From contig NZ_JAMQOT010000002.1 of NCBI RefSeq assembly GCF_029502005.1, positions 310,001 through 374,000 on the forward strand: 64,000 nt of DNA, written 5' to 3'. The DNA is from Natrinema salsiterrestre. Its GTDB lineage: Archaea > Halobacteriota > Halobacteria > Halobacteriales > Natrialbaceae. Positions within the stretch are counted from its first letter, which is position 1. Every line of letters begins with the position of its first letter. A program made the position numbers and the translations under genes. The notes below the pieces were generated by a model. It did not search any database. It was not told where the DNA came from and saw only the letters and a program-made list of their open reading frames with translations. This document shows, piece after piece, positions 8,549 through 16,232 of the stretch.

Positions 8549-9655
8549 TCAAGCCGGGTCGCTCTGGGAGTCCAGTCCCGATGCGTCGTCCCCGCGTTGT
8601 TCGCGCTGGTAGGCGTCGATGGGGTCCTCGAGTTCGCCCATCACTTCCTCGAAGGCGTCCGTCGAGGTTAGCAGGCCGACGACCCGTCTCTCCTCGGTGA
8701 CGAGCGCGAGCTCCTGATTTTCCGTCTGGAAGCGGTCGATAGCGGCGCTTATTTCCTCGTCGGCCGGCAGCGTCATCGGCGGCTCGGCGAGGTCTTCGAT
8801 GTCGGTCTCGCCGTTTCTGAACGCCTCGAACTGATTCGTGACCGCCGCGAGGTAAACGACCCCCCGGAAATCGTCGATGTCCTCGCCGACCAGCGGAAAG
8901 CGGAGATGGGGATGCTCCTCGATGACCGCGAGGTTCTCCTCGGGGGTGTTCTCGGTCGAGAGCGCGGCGATCTCCTCGCGCGGCACCATGGTGTCGCGGA
9001 CGGGGATTTCCTCGACCACCAACGCGTTCATCACCTCCTGGCGACGTTCTTCGGAAAGATCACCGTCGTCGAGTATCGACCCGAGCTGTCGGTGGAGGTC
9101 CGCACGCCCCTCGACGTCCTCGCCGTCGGATTCGAGCCACGCCCCCGTCATCTCGACGCCGAACAGCGACAGCGTCCATTTCGCCACCCAGTCACCGACG
9201 CGGAGAATCGGTCGAATGACCCACGTGAACCAGTACAGCGGCGTCGCGCCGTAGCGGCAGACCTGTTTCGAGCGCTCGACGCCGAGGTAGGTGGGAGCCT
9301 GTTCGCCGTAGACCTTGTGTACCAGGCTCACGATGATGTACGCCAAGATCACGCCCGCGCCGATCGACGCGAGAACCGTCCCGCCGAACAACGGCTCGAA
9401 CAGCGCTGCGAGCGCGGGTTCGGCGACGATACCCAGTGCGATGCTAGCGGCGGTGATACCGACCTGACACCCGGTGAGATAGATTTCGAGGTCCTCGGTC
9501 ATCTCCCACGCGCGTTCGAGACCGGGTTCCATGAACTCGGCTTCGGAATACTGGCGGGCGCGGGTCAGTGCGAACTCGATAGTGACGAAAAACCCGTTGG
9601 CGAGAATCAATGCGGCACCCGCGACGAGACGAAGGAGTATTTCGGGTGCTTGCAT
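8549..9655 (-). CDS. CNNM/CorC-type membrane protein with CBS pair (copy 2)
   Basis: A 368-residue paralogue of the downstream gene, with the same CNNM helices (ILANGFFVTIEFALTRAR, GCQVGITAASIALG, EPLFGG) and CBS pair (PVRDTMVPREEIAALS to VVGLLTSTDAFEEVMGEL). The ends differ: this copy closes with an acidic tail rich in Asp, Ser and Gln. Starts at ATG 9655. A TATA-like run of A and T on the minus strand around 9722-9735 lies upstream and suggests transcription starts here. The 89 bp between the two copies would allow co-transcription. Confidence 0.9.
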   Translation of the reverse strand: MQAPEILLRLVAGAALILANGFFVTIEFALTRARQYSEAEFMEPGLERAWEMTEDLEIYLTGCQVGITAASIALGIVAEPALAALFEPLFGGTVLASIGAGVILAYIIVSLVHKVYGEQAPTYLGVERSKQVCRYGATPLYWFTWVIRPILRVGDWVAKWTLSLFGVEMTGAWLESDGEDVEGRADLHRQLGSILDDGDLSEERRQEVMNALVVEEIPVRDTMVPREEIAALSTENTPEENLAVIEEHPHLRFPLVGEDIDDFRGVVYLAAVTNQFEAFRNGETDIEDLAEPPMTLPADEEISAAIDRFQTENQELALVTEERRVVGLLTSTDAFEEVMGELEDPIDAYQREQRGDDASGLDSQSDPA

Positions 9656-10050
9656 TCAGTACTGGTCCCTCGATACGGCGTCGAGGCAAAAAAGCATCGG
9701 GGAGGGCACCCGACTCGGGGGCATATTTTTTGTCGTTCGGCAAATAGTATCGCGACGTGTACCGCGACGTCCGTATCCCGACGGATAGCCCTGATGCGAG
9801 CGTCACAGCGCTTGCTGACGCGGCGGAAATCTCCTCGAGTCGGTGACCACCTCGGTGCTGGGCGCTCCGGAATGAGTCCCGCTCGTAGAACCTACCGGTA
9901 TCGCATGAGTCCGTCAGAGAAAGAGAACCGTCCACGGGATGCTGGCCCTCCGGACGACGATTCACGGCGAACCCGGTCGATCTGGGCTCCGCTCGAGAGA
10001 TGATCGTCGAACCGCACTCCCCTGGCGAGCGGTTACACGCCTGAACGAGA
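9656..10050. other. 395-bp intergenic region
   Basis: Holds the probable promoter of the CNNM pair (AT-rich run near 9722-9735, minus strand) and the upstream region of the divergent gene at 10051. A 32-codon frame at 9905-10003 has a start and a stop but nothing else to support it. Confidence 0.5.
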
Positions 10051-11043
10051 ATGGATAACGGACGATCAATCAGAGACTGGGTCCTGTTCAGCGCGAGCCG
10101 CTTGACCGTTACGGGAATACTGACGCTCATTTGCTTCGTTCTCCTTACGGGTCTCAGTTTCCTTCCCATCCCCTTCCAGTCGATATTGACCGAGGGAGAT
10201 ACGGTCGAGACGCTGTTTCAGACCCTCGTCGGTGTTCTCATAACCGGAATGACGCTGGTCGTCTCGATCAACCAACTCGTCCTGTCCGAGGAATTCGGAT
10301 CGCTGGGTCGACAACGCGAGCGGATGGATAAATCGATGACGTTCAGGAAGGACTCCGAACGAGAGTTTCAATGGACTGGTCCCCCGAAGCCGGAGCGGTT
10401 CCTCAGTACGCTCATCAACACGAGCGTCGATCGTGCCAAGACGGTACGGGAGGCCGTGAACGGAAATTCCGACCGACTCCTTCGGAACCGGGTCGATCAG
10501 CTAGTCGATCGGATCACTACGAGCGCCGACGAAATCACCGACGAGCTGGAAGACGCGCCGTTCGGAGAGTTCACGATAATGCAGGCCGCCCTTTCGTATA
10601 ATTACTCGTGGAAGATCTACCTCGTTCGTCGGCTGTACTGGGAGCATCGAGAGAGTTTGAGTGACGACGAACGAGAGGCGATCGACGATCTGGTCGACAT
10701 CCTGGAGCTGTTCGGCCCTGCGGAAGAGTTTTTCAAGGCCCACTATCTCCAGTGGGAACTGGTCACCCTCTCCCGACGGATCCTCTATACGGGAATTCCG
10801 GCGCTCCTCGTCACGATCTATGCCGCGCTCTATCTGAAGCCCGGGACCGTGTCAGGGACGGTACTCAACGTCCCCGTACTCGTCTGGCTGATCAACGGCG
10901 GCGTCACGTTCGCGTTGATTCCGTTCTTTATCTTCACTGCGTACGTCCTTCGGACGGCCTCGATCGCGAAGGAGTCGGGTGCTATCGGTCCGTTCGTCCT
11001 CCACGAATCAGAGCGAGCACCGCTCATCGACTGGGACGATTGA
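10051..11043 (+). CDS. Four-helix membrane protein of unknown function
   Basis: A 330-residue protein. Two N-terminal membrane helices (about residues 18-40 and 55-78, GVLITGMTLVVSINQLVL) are followed by a long soluble, charged, helical middle region (about 80-230). Two C-terminal helices follow (LYTGIPALLVTIYAALYL and GGVTFALIPFFIFTAYVL). The arrangement resembles pore-forming or sensor proteins with a cytoplasmic helical domain, but I recognise no family. Starts at ATG 10051; monocistronic by spacing. Confidence 0.75.
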   Translation: MDNGRSIRDWVLFSASRLTVTGILTLICFVLLTGLSFLPIPFQSILTEGDTVETLFQTLVGVLITGMTLVVSINQLVLSEEFGSLGRQRERMDKSMTFRKDSEREFQWTGPPKPERFLSTLINTSVDRAKTVREAVNGNSDRLLRNRVDQLVDRITTSADEITDELEDAPFGEFTIMQAALSYNYSWKIYLVRRLYWEHRESLSDDEREAIDDLVDILELFGPAEEFFKAHYLQWELVTLSRRILYTGIPALLVTIYAALYLKPGTVSGTVLNVPVLVWLINGGVTFALIPFFIFTAYVLRTASIAKESGAIGPFVLHESERAPLIDWDD

Positions 11044-11533
11044 GCTACCCCGACCGGGGCGGCGCATTATGGATCGCTGTGGGTAACGGGGTCGGACAGC
11101 AGCCGTTGTCGGGTTCGGAGTCCGGTCTGGAATCGCTGGACGGTCTCCGACTGGTGTCCCAGCCAGCTATTGGGACGCGACGATTGTTCCCTCCTGAACT
11201 TGTTCCATGTGACACATTGGATGGCGCAAGGCGACAGTTCGAATACAACTGATCGCTGGCCGGTCAGTGGTACAAGATATCGACCGCGCCGTCAACGAAG
11301 TCTCTGCCGGTATCGACGATGCCTCGGAAGAGCGTGGTTCGGGTGTCCCGGTTATAGACGGAGACAGCAACGTAACAGATCAGCCGATACGAGTGACACC
11401 GACTAATACAGGTGCAGGGGAAATGACTGTACTCGATCCGAACGACTACCCGGGAGAGGCATAGAAACGACGACTATTCCAAACTTCTCGGGCGGCACTG
11501 GACCTGAGTCAGCGGTACGTACATTTCTAAAGC
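11044..11533. other. 490-bp region with only weak short frames
   Basis: The best frame is 11267-11464 (+, GTG start, 65 codons). It is acidic and Asp/Ser-rich, with VQDIDRAVNEVSAGIDDA near its start, so its composition fits a haloarchaeal protein. A second frame just upstream (ATG 11221, MAQGDSSNTTDRW) would join it if one base changed near 11260. This may be a small or broken gene; no family is recognised. Confidence 0.3.
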
Positions 11534-12256
11534 TCAGTGAAACATATCGAGGAGAAAGATGAGAAGAAATCCGACGAAGAACAGCGTCGTGGATGTCGGT
11601 GTTTCCGGTACCTTCTGGGCTTTGACGAGGAGTTCCTCGGTCACCAGATACAGAAGGGCAGCAGATCCGAACGCGAGTACGAGCGCGATCGGAGCGCCCG
11701 TAACGCCGTCGAACACGAGTACGCCAGCGGTCACTCCGCTCAGCAGTAGAATCCCGAACCCGGCGGGGACGGCGAGTTTCTTCGGCGTACTCGTCTCTTC
11801 CGGGAGTGCTATGACGCCGGTTACGCCGAGAAAGAGGACCTCGATCGCGAGTGCCACTGCAATGAGAACGCCCGTGGCCGCCTCCGCCAGGAACGTCACG
11901 CCGATCAGGACGCCATCGATCAGCATGTCGATACTCACGGTGATCAGCAGGCCAGCGGCACCCGCCATCTTCCCGCCGATACCGCGCTTTTCGACGTACT
12001 TACTGAGTCGATGGATGCCGAGCATCGCGGCGACACCGATCGCGAATCCGACGACGACCACGACCGGAGCCCGTGTATGAACATCCGGGAGCAGTTCGGC
12101 GGCGACGGCGGCGAACACGACGCCGGCCGCGAAGTGTTGGACGTTACTCTCCATTTGCGATCCCGGCGTACGGTAGACAGCCAGAATCCCTCCGACGAGC
12201 GCGGCGACGACTGCCAACATCGTATACGAAAGCGCTTGAGCCAGGGTCCCAACCAT
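11534..12256 (-). CDS. ZIP-family divalent metal transporter
   Basis: A 240-residue membrane protein with about seven helices. The metal-binding helices show FAAGVVFAAVAAELLPDV (helix with E and D, like the HxxxE region of ZIP proteins) and SIDMLIDGVLIGV followed by ALAIEVLFLGVTGVIAL. Known ZIP proteins carry Zn2+, Fe2+ or Mn2+ into the cytosol or act as exporters in some prokaryotes; specificity is not readable. The conserved histidines usual in ZIP helix 4 are replaced by Asp here, so function may differ. Starts at ATG 12256; ends in a hydrophobic helix. Confidence 0.8.
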   Translation of the reverse strand: MVGTLAQALSYTMLAVVAALVGGILAVYRTPGSQMESNVQHFAAGVVFAAVAAELLPDVHTRAPVVVVVGFAIGVAAMLGIHRLSKYVEKRGIGGKMAGAAGLLITVSIDMLIDGVLIGVTFLAEAATGVLIAVALAIEVLFLGVTGVIALPEETSTPKKLAVPAGFGILLLSGVTAGVLVFDGVTGAPIALVLAFGSAALLYLVTEELLVKAQKVPETPTSTTLFFVGFLLIFLLDMFH

Positions 12257-12418
12257 TCGACCAGTAATTGTACCTCGAACCGGGTGAATGTACCCACCGT
12301 CAAATTCGGGGTGAGGAAATACCCCCGTCTACGGACACGATATTCACTCGTGAGCGTGCGTCTGCTCTCGTTCAGATACCTCTCGCGCGTTTTCTCCTCA
12401 CGTTCGTTCGTCGAAAAG

Positions 12419-12489
12419 TGCGCGGACCGGGATTTGAACCCGGGCCATGAGCTTGGAAGGCTCAGGTCCTACCACTAGACCATCCGCGC
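12419..12489 (-). tRNA. tRNA-Gly (anticodon TCC)
   Basis: Acceptor GCGCGGA pairs with TCCGCGC, discriminator A73. The anticodon stem TGAGC/GCTCA encloses the loop CTTCCAA, giving anticodon TCC. The T arm is CCGGG-TTCAAAT-CCCGG. 71 nt; CCA is not encoded. No intron. Confidence 0.96.
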
Positions 12490-12514
12490 GCATCTCCGGG
12501 TTTTCGTCCCACGT

Positions 12515-13264
12515 TTAAGGCTCTTCCTTTTCGGTCCGATCCCCGGTCCGCGATTGGCCACGGTCGGCCACACACGCGCCCGAGACCGTCGCGTAACAGT
12601 TCCCGCTCGAGAGCTCCCACTCGCGGAGCGCGAGGTCGCTGGCGACGAGATCGGCCTCGAACTCGTCTGGCGAATAAATGTGGTAGAAGCGGTCGACCGG
12701 CTCGCCGCCGGGAAGGGTCCACTCGACCGTCGTGTCGAACCCCTCGCTTTCGTCGAACCGAGCGTGAGCGGTCGACCACGCGCTGACCAGCGCACGTCCG
12801 TCCGGGGACAGCACCCGTGCGAGTTCGTCGAGACTCTCTTGTCGAGCACCCCGCGTCGGCAGGTGGTGGAGCGTCGCGACGTACACCGCGACGTCGACGC
12901 TGTCGGCAGCCAACGGGAGCACCGCGGCGTCGCCCTGAACCAGCTCGACGTCGAACCCGCGCTCGAGCGCTCGCTCCCGGCCCGTCTCGAGCAACCCGCG
13001 ACTGACGTCGAGGCCGACGACGGACTCGAGGTCCGCGGCGAGGAGCTCGGCGTGGCGGCAGTTGCCACAGCCGAGATCGAGGCCGACGCTGCCGGTGCTC
13101 GAGCCGGTCGCGTGGGCATCGACGAAGGACTCGACTTCGGGCCAGGCGTACTCCCGCGTGGACGCGAAGTGGTGGGCGATCCGGTCGTACGTGTCGCGTA
13201 CGTCGGCTCGGCGGGCCTGCTCGTCGTCTCGACTGCGGGTTCGGTCCTGATCCCCGGCCATCAT
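12515..13264 (-). CDS. Trm9/ALKBH8-like class I SAM-dependent methyltransferase
   Basis: About 250 residues. The N-terminal signature YDRIAHHFASTREYAWPEVESF is cut short here as TYDRIAHHFASTREYAWPEV; it is the hallmark of eukaryotic Trm9 and ALKBH8 methyltransferases, which modify uridine 34 of tRNA. The SAM site is VGLDLGCGNCRHAELL, then VVGLDVSRGLLE, and motif IV region DVAVYVATLHHLPTR. Function on tRNA in this archaeon is inference. Start ATG 13264 (or 13261) is chosen because the upstream frame is basic and overlaps another gene. It lies 25 bp from tRNA-Gly on the same strand. Confidence 0.85.
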   Translation of the reverse strand: MMAGDQDRTRSRDDEQARRADVRDTYDRIAHHFASTREYAWPEVESFVDAHATGSSTGSVGLDLGCGNCRHAELLAADLESVVGLDVSRGLLETGRERALERGFDVELVQGDAAVLPLAADSVDVAVYVATLHHLPTRGARQESLDELARVLSPDGRALVSAWSTAHARFDESEGFDTTVEWTLPGGEPVDRFYHIYSPDEFEADLVASDLALREWELSSGNCYATVSGACVADRGQSRTGDRTEKEEP

Positions 13265-13539
13265 CGGATTTCGTCGCGGGACGCGCAAAAAGCGTTCGCA
13301 AACCCACCGTGCAGTGGGTCCGCTGCTGTGTCGGCCGGAGACGCCGCTCTCAGAGTTGCGTCGCTTCGCGCGAGTGAGCTGACAGCCACACGCCCCGCCA
13401 CGTGATCCCGCGGCCCGCGGGGCGTGACGGTGATGATCCGCTCGCCACACCGCGGACACGGCGGGAAGACCAGGCGATCTCCGGACTCGGCGGCCTCGGA
13501 AACGACGGGATCAGACGAGCGAGTATCACCGTCCGTCAT
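13261..13539 (-). pseudogene. Small CPxCG zinc-ribbon protein, apparently frameshifted
   Basis: The first 49 residues look genuine: acidic start MTDGDTRSSDPVVSEA, then PPCPRCGERIITVTPRGPRDHVAG. After that the frame becomes basic and alanine-rich. In the neighbouring frame the text continues as GACGCQLTR, giving the second cysteine knuckle (CGC) expected after GPxDH in such small zinc proteins. The switch falls at about 13393 in a GCGGGGC run, consistent with one inserted or two deleted bases. As written the frame continues to 13261 and overlaps the methyltransferase start by 4 bp. Either a real pseudogene or an assembly error. Confidence 0.6.
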
Positions 13540-13917
13540 CGGTGACCGCCGTCGAAATCGTCGGCGAGCAGACTCGAAGTGTGACTGCGCTGGCGATACT
13601 GCCGTCGTGCGAGACGTTTATCTCGCGGTAGAACGATCTGAATCATGGCTTGCAAACGGACCGAGTCTGGAACCCACGTTCCGGATGGTGGTGCACCCGG
13701 GGCATTTCGGGCATGCCCCCCGCGACGGATTCGGAAACGCCGCTTCCGTTCGAATAGTGTCAATACTATAACCCATAGCTGCTGGACTTATCGATGGTCC
13801 TGGTTTTGGTTGGAGTGCTCGAGGTCCGGCTCGGAAGACGAATGTGGGGGCGTGACGGGGACTCGAGGAATTCGAGGGGTTTATCTATTCCCGTCGGGAA
13901 CTGTGAGATGCGTACGA
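13540..13917. other. 378-bp region with a possible leaderless micro-gene
   Basis: A TATA box (TTTATC, 13617-13622) lies 25 nt before ATG 13645, ideal leaderless spacing. The frame reads MACKRTESGTHVPDGGAPGA, then reaches a run of six C at 13716-13721, after which it turns basic. In another frame the text after the run ends ETPLPFE with a stop at 13757. A hairpin GGGGCA-N9-TGCCCC spans 13699-13719. TATA-like TTATCTAT at 13881-13888 probably serves the tRNA-Ala gene. Confidence 0.35.
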
Positions 13918-13989
13918 GGGCTCGTAGATCAGGGGTAGATCACTCCCTTGGCATGGGAGAGGCCCCGGGTTCAAATCCCGGCGAGTCCA
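13918..13989 (+). tRNA. tRNA-Ala (anticodon GGC)
   Basis: Acceptor GGGCTCG pairs with CGAGTCC and contains the G3-U70 wobble that identifies alanine tRNAs; A73. The anticodon stem CTCCC/GGGAG encloses TTGGCAT, giving GGC. The T arm is CCGGG-TTCAAAT-CCCGG. 72 nt, no intron, CCA not encoded. TATA-like TTATCTAT lies about 33 nt upstream. Confidence 0.96.
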
Positions 13990-14342
13990 CTTGTAATTAA
14001 AAGCCATGGAGAGGGTTCTCTACCGCAAGGTAGGACCTTCCAAACGGCTGGATTCGCCACTTTTTGACTGAGAACTACTCCCTCAGAGAATAGACTTCAT
14101 CAGAAAATCAGACGCGGGCTAGCGCCTGCTGGCGGTTATTTGAGGGAATCGAGGTGGTTTGCGTGATTCGACGCTGGAACGGCGTCGACCGCGCCACAGA
14201 TCTGTGACTTCTGCGGCTGCGAGATCGACCGTCCAGAGAAGCATTGCGCGGCGCTCGAGGATGGGATGTGTCAGCCGTGACTCGAGAAGTAACCGCGAGG
14301 ACCGTCCACTGTCCCGAGGCTTCGGCCCTCTGCGGCGGGCAG
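13990..14342 (+). other. Decayed region after tRNA-Ala with a cysteine-rich gene remnant
   Basis: Just after the tRNA is a hairpin with a GNRA tetraloop, CTACC-GCAA-GGTAG (14020-14033). The frame 14167-14280 (+) is open but has no usable start codon; it ends with the reading ICDFCGCEIDRPEKHC followed by ALEDGMCQP and a stop. Five cysteines and the acidic composition look like the end of a small haloarchaeal zinc protein that has lost its beginning. Nothing else is recognised. The position next to a tRNA and an insertion sequence fits an old integration site. Confidence 0.4.
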
Positions 14343-15028
14343 TGTTCAGAGTAGTTGGTTCCAGCAGTATGCGCAGCTCTGCAACCGTGTTTCAGCGGTT
14401 GCTGGATCGGTGTTTCTGAAGCAGTTTCCGAACTGCGTAGTACGTCGTTTTATCTCTTTGAATAGACGTTCGACGGCATTCCGAGTTCCATATTTTTCGT
14501 ATCGAAATCGGAGACCGAAATGATGGAGTGCAGCTTTAAGCCACGGAGCTGAATCGACGAGAAACACGGCGTCTTGGACACCGTGTTTCTCACTCAGTTC
14601 ACGCAGAAACATCTCAGTAAGTGCAATTGTATGCGTGTGATAACGCTTGAGATGGAGAAATTCGTTCGTTTCGGGATCGATAGCAGCATACAGCCAGTAG
14701 CACTGATCGTCGAGTTGATCACAGTTTCGTCGAGCGCAACGTGATCCGGCTGGCTTCCCCTCGTCGGCTGTGGATTGGCTTTCTGTACCCAATTATGGAT
14801 CGTCGATCTCGCCCGTTCGACACCGAACCTTTCTAAGACAGAATCAGTATCCGAAAGTGATAGTCCCGACAAATGGAGCTGAATACGCAATCGCATCAGT
14901 TCGCGCGGTATCGCCGCCCGCTCCACAAAATCTAATTGAACGCCGCTACTAGCGCCGGTGAGGCGGCTGAGTTCTGGCATGGACACCTAGAATTCTGACC
15001 GCCTCGCTTTTCAGACCGTATCTGAACA
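14343..15028 (-). mobile_element. Short IS6-type insertion sequence, inactive
   Basis: About 686 bp bounded by inverted repeats: TGTTCAGA at 14343-14350 and TCTGAACA at 15021-15028. The single transposase gene nearly fills it and its stop codon lies inside the left repeat, as in other compact IS6-like elements of haloarchaea. The flanking 8 bp (GCGGGCAG and GCATCGGA) do not match, so no target duplication is visible, suggesting an old or rearranged insertion. AT content is higher than in the surrounding genes. Confidence 0.7.
14346..14980 (-). pseudogene. IS6-family transposase, broken by one frameshift
   Basis: The first frame (from ATG 14980) carries the helix-turn-helix region, LSLSDTDSVLERFGVERARS then TIHNWVQKANPQP, and reaches the first catalytic Asp in DHVALDETVI. 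It then shifts; the second frame continues QLDDQCYWLYAAIDPETNEF, VFLVDSAPWLKAALHHFGL (second Asp) and GTRNAVERLFKEIKRRT (catalytic Glu). One base is missing at about 14717-14718, where VIQLDD would be expected. All three residues of the DDE triad survive on either side of the break. Confidence 0.85.
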
Positions 15029-15123
15029 GCATCGGAGAAGGGAGGGAGAAGAATTCTTTATTGACGATCTTCTCGAGAGCGCGCAGGCTCGGCTTTGAGC
15101 GCGTGGACTCGGTGTCGGTCATC

Positions 15124-15732
15124 TCAGACGAGGAGCTGGATGTCGGATTCAGCCATGTGCTGTAACGCGGTGGCCGCGCCGACGCCGGTGGTGACGCCGT
15201 CGTGGAAGTCGTCCTCGTCGTAGTCCATCAGCTCGATCGTCATCTGACAGGCCTGCAGATCGACGCCGCTCTCGAGCGAGAGGTCGATCAGTTCCTCGAT
15301 GGTGGCCGTCCCATTGTCGTCGATCTTCTTCTGCATCATCTTCGTGGCCATCGTATCCATGCCGGGGAGCGCGGCGACGGCGTTCGGGACGGGCATGTTG
15401 GGATTGCCGACGGCACTCAATTTGAGATCTTTCGACTTCTCCTCGTGGAGAATGTCGAGCCCCCAGAACGTGTGGAAGACGACGACCTCCCAGCCGAACG
15501 CGGCCGCGGTGCTCGCGAGGATCAGCGGCGGATACGCCATGTCAAAACTGCCCTGCGTCGCCACGATCGTCATCTTCTTTTGGTCGTCGCCCAGATCCGC
15601 CTCTGCGAGCGACTCCTCTACCTCCTCGACGCGCTCGCGTAGGGCCTGCAACTCGGCGGTATCGATCTCGGGGTTAGATTCGGCGTCCGCCTCGCCGTCT
15701 TCGATCGGTGTCGTTTGATTGTCCGTGCTCAT
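15124..15732 (-). CDS. DsrE/DsrF-like sulfur carrier protein
   Basis: A 202-residue protein. An acidic, partly coiled N-terminus (residues 1-50) precedes a DsrE-like fold: MTIVATQGSFDMAYPPLILA (53-72), WEVVVFHTFWGLDIL, and a conserved cysteine C162 in LQACQMTIELM, the position that carries persulfide in DsrE-type proteins. These proteins pass sulfane sulfur between partners such as TusA and rhodanese in the cytoplasm. ATG 15732 overlaps the stop of the tusA-like gene (TAATG), so the two are translationally coupled. An upstream extension of this frame is rejected because it reads antisense-like basic residues. Confidence 0.87.
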   Translation of the reverse strand: MSTDNQTTPIEDGEADAESNPEIDTAELQALRERVEEVEESLAEADLGDDQKKMTIVATQGSFDMAYPPLILASTAAAFGWEVVVFHTFWGLDILHEEKSKDLKLSAVGNPNMPVPNAVAALPGMDTMATKMMQKKIDDNGTATIEELIDLSLESGVDLQACQMTIELMDYDEDDFHDGVTTGVGAATALQHMAESDIQLLV

Positions 15733-15977
15733 TATTCCGTCTTCTTCACGTAGTGGGTGTAGATGTCGTCCCCTTCGACCTGCTCGAGGAGTTCGACGCC
15801 GTCGGTGCCGTCGGCCCACCCCCGAATGTCGCTCATGCTGCCCGAGTCAGTCGCGACGACCTCGAGGACGTCGCCGGCCTCGAGCTCGTCGATCGCTTGC
15901 TTGGTCTTCACGATAGGCATCGGGCAGGACTGTCCTTTCACGTCCAGCGTCTCCGTGCTCTGGTATTCCGAACTCAT
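15732..15977 (-). CDS. TusA/SirA-like sulfurtransferase
   Basis: An 81-residue sulfur carrier. The family motif CPMPIVKTK is at residues 18-26, with C18 the sulfur-accepting cysteine, followed by the two-strand pattern GDVLEVVATDSGSMSDI. It probably shuttles sulfane sulfur between rhodanese and DsrE-like partners. It heads the operon tusA-dsrE and has its own promoter: TATA (TATAAG read on the plus strand at 16031-16036) flanked by two inverted repeats. ATG at 15977. Confidence 0.93.
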   Translation of the reverse strand: MSSEYQSTETLDVKGQSCPMPIVKTKQAIDELEAGDVLEVVATDSGSMSDIRGWADGTDGVELLEQVEGDDIYTHYVKKTE

Positions 15978-16010
15978 GGTTTCGTTTTGTGCTCCGTATT
16001 GGAGCTATCA

Positions 16011-16057
16011 CACAATATTGTGGGCACCCATATAAGACCTCCGGTTATTGTACAATA
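16011..16057 (-). promoter_or_regulatory. Promoter of tusA-dsrE with two flanking operators
   Basis: On the minus strand the TATA element is CTTATATGGG (complement of 16027-16036). The perfect 12-bp palindrome CACAATATTGTG (16011-16022) lies between TATA and the gene; the perfect 12-bp palindrome TATTGTACAATA (16046-16057) lies upstream of TATA. AT-rich perfect palindromes of this kind are conspicuous in GC-rich DNA. Related repeats occur before other genes of the sulfur island. Confidence 0.65.
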
Positions 16058-16162
16058 CACGAACACCCCTGTCTCAGAGCAAGGTGTGAAATGGCTATTA
16101 TCGCTCGTATACGGGCATGTGGTCTCAAATATAGTCTCAATAAGGGAGTAGTTGGCTAGCCT

Positions 16163-16201
16163 GTATTGTGGATAATAGGAAATACTATACAAACCCTTAA
16201 G
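16163..16201 (+). promoter_or_regulatory. Promoter of the rhodanese-MBL / tsu operon
   Basis: GTATTG (16163-16168) and AATACT (16181-16186) form a spaced inverted repeat. They are followed by ATACAAACCC, a BRE-like stretch, and the TATA-like CTTAAG ending at 16201, 32 nt before ATG 16233. The string AATACT-A-TACAAA-CCC is nearly repeated before the thioredoxin gene at 30961. Confidence 0.55.
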
Positions 16202-16232
16202 TGCCAGTAGCCGATACTGGAAACCGTACAAC

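Noticed and set aside
9905-10003. 32-codon frame in the CNNM upstream region
   Set aside because: Too short, basic, with no promoter or homologue that I recognise.
11267-11464. 65-codon acidic frame with GTG start
   Set aside because: Composition is plausible, but there is no family, promoter or ribosome site; kept only as a note within the region 11044-11533.
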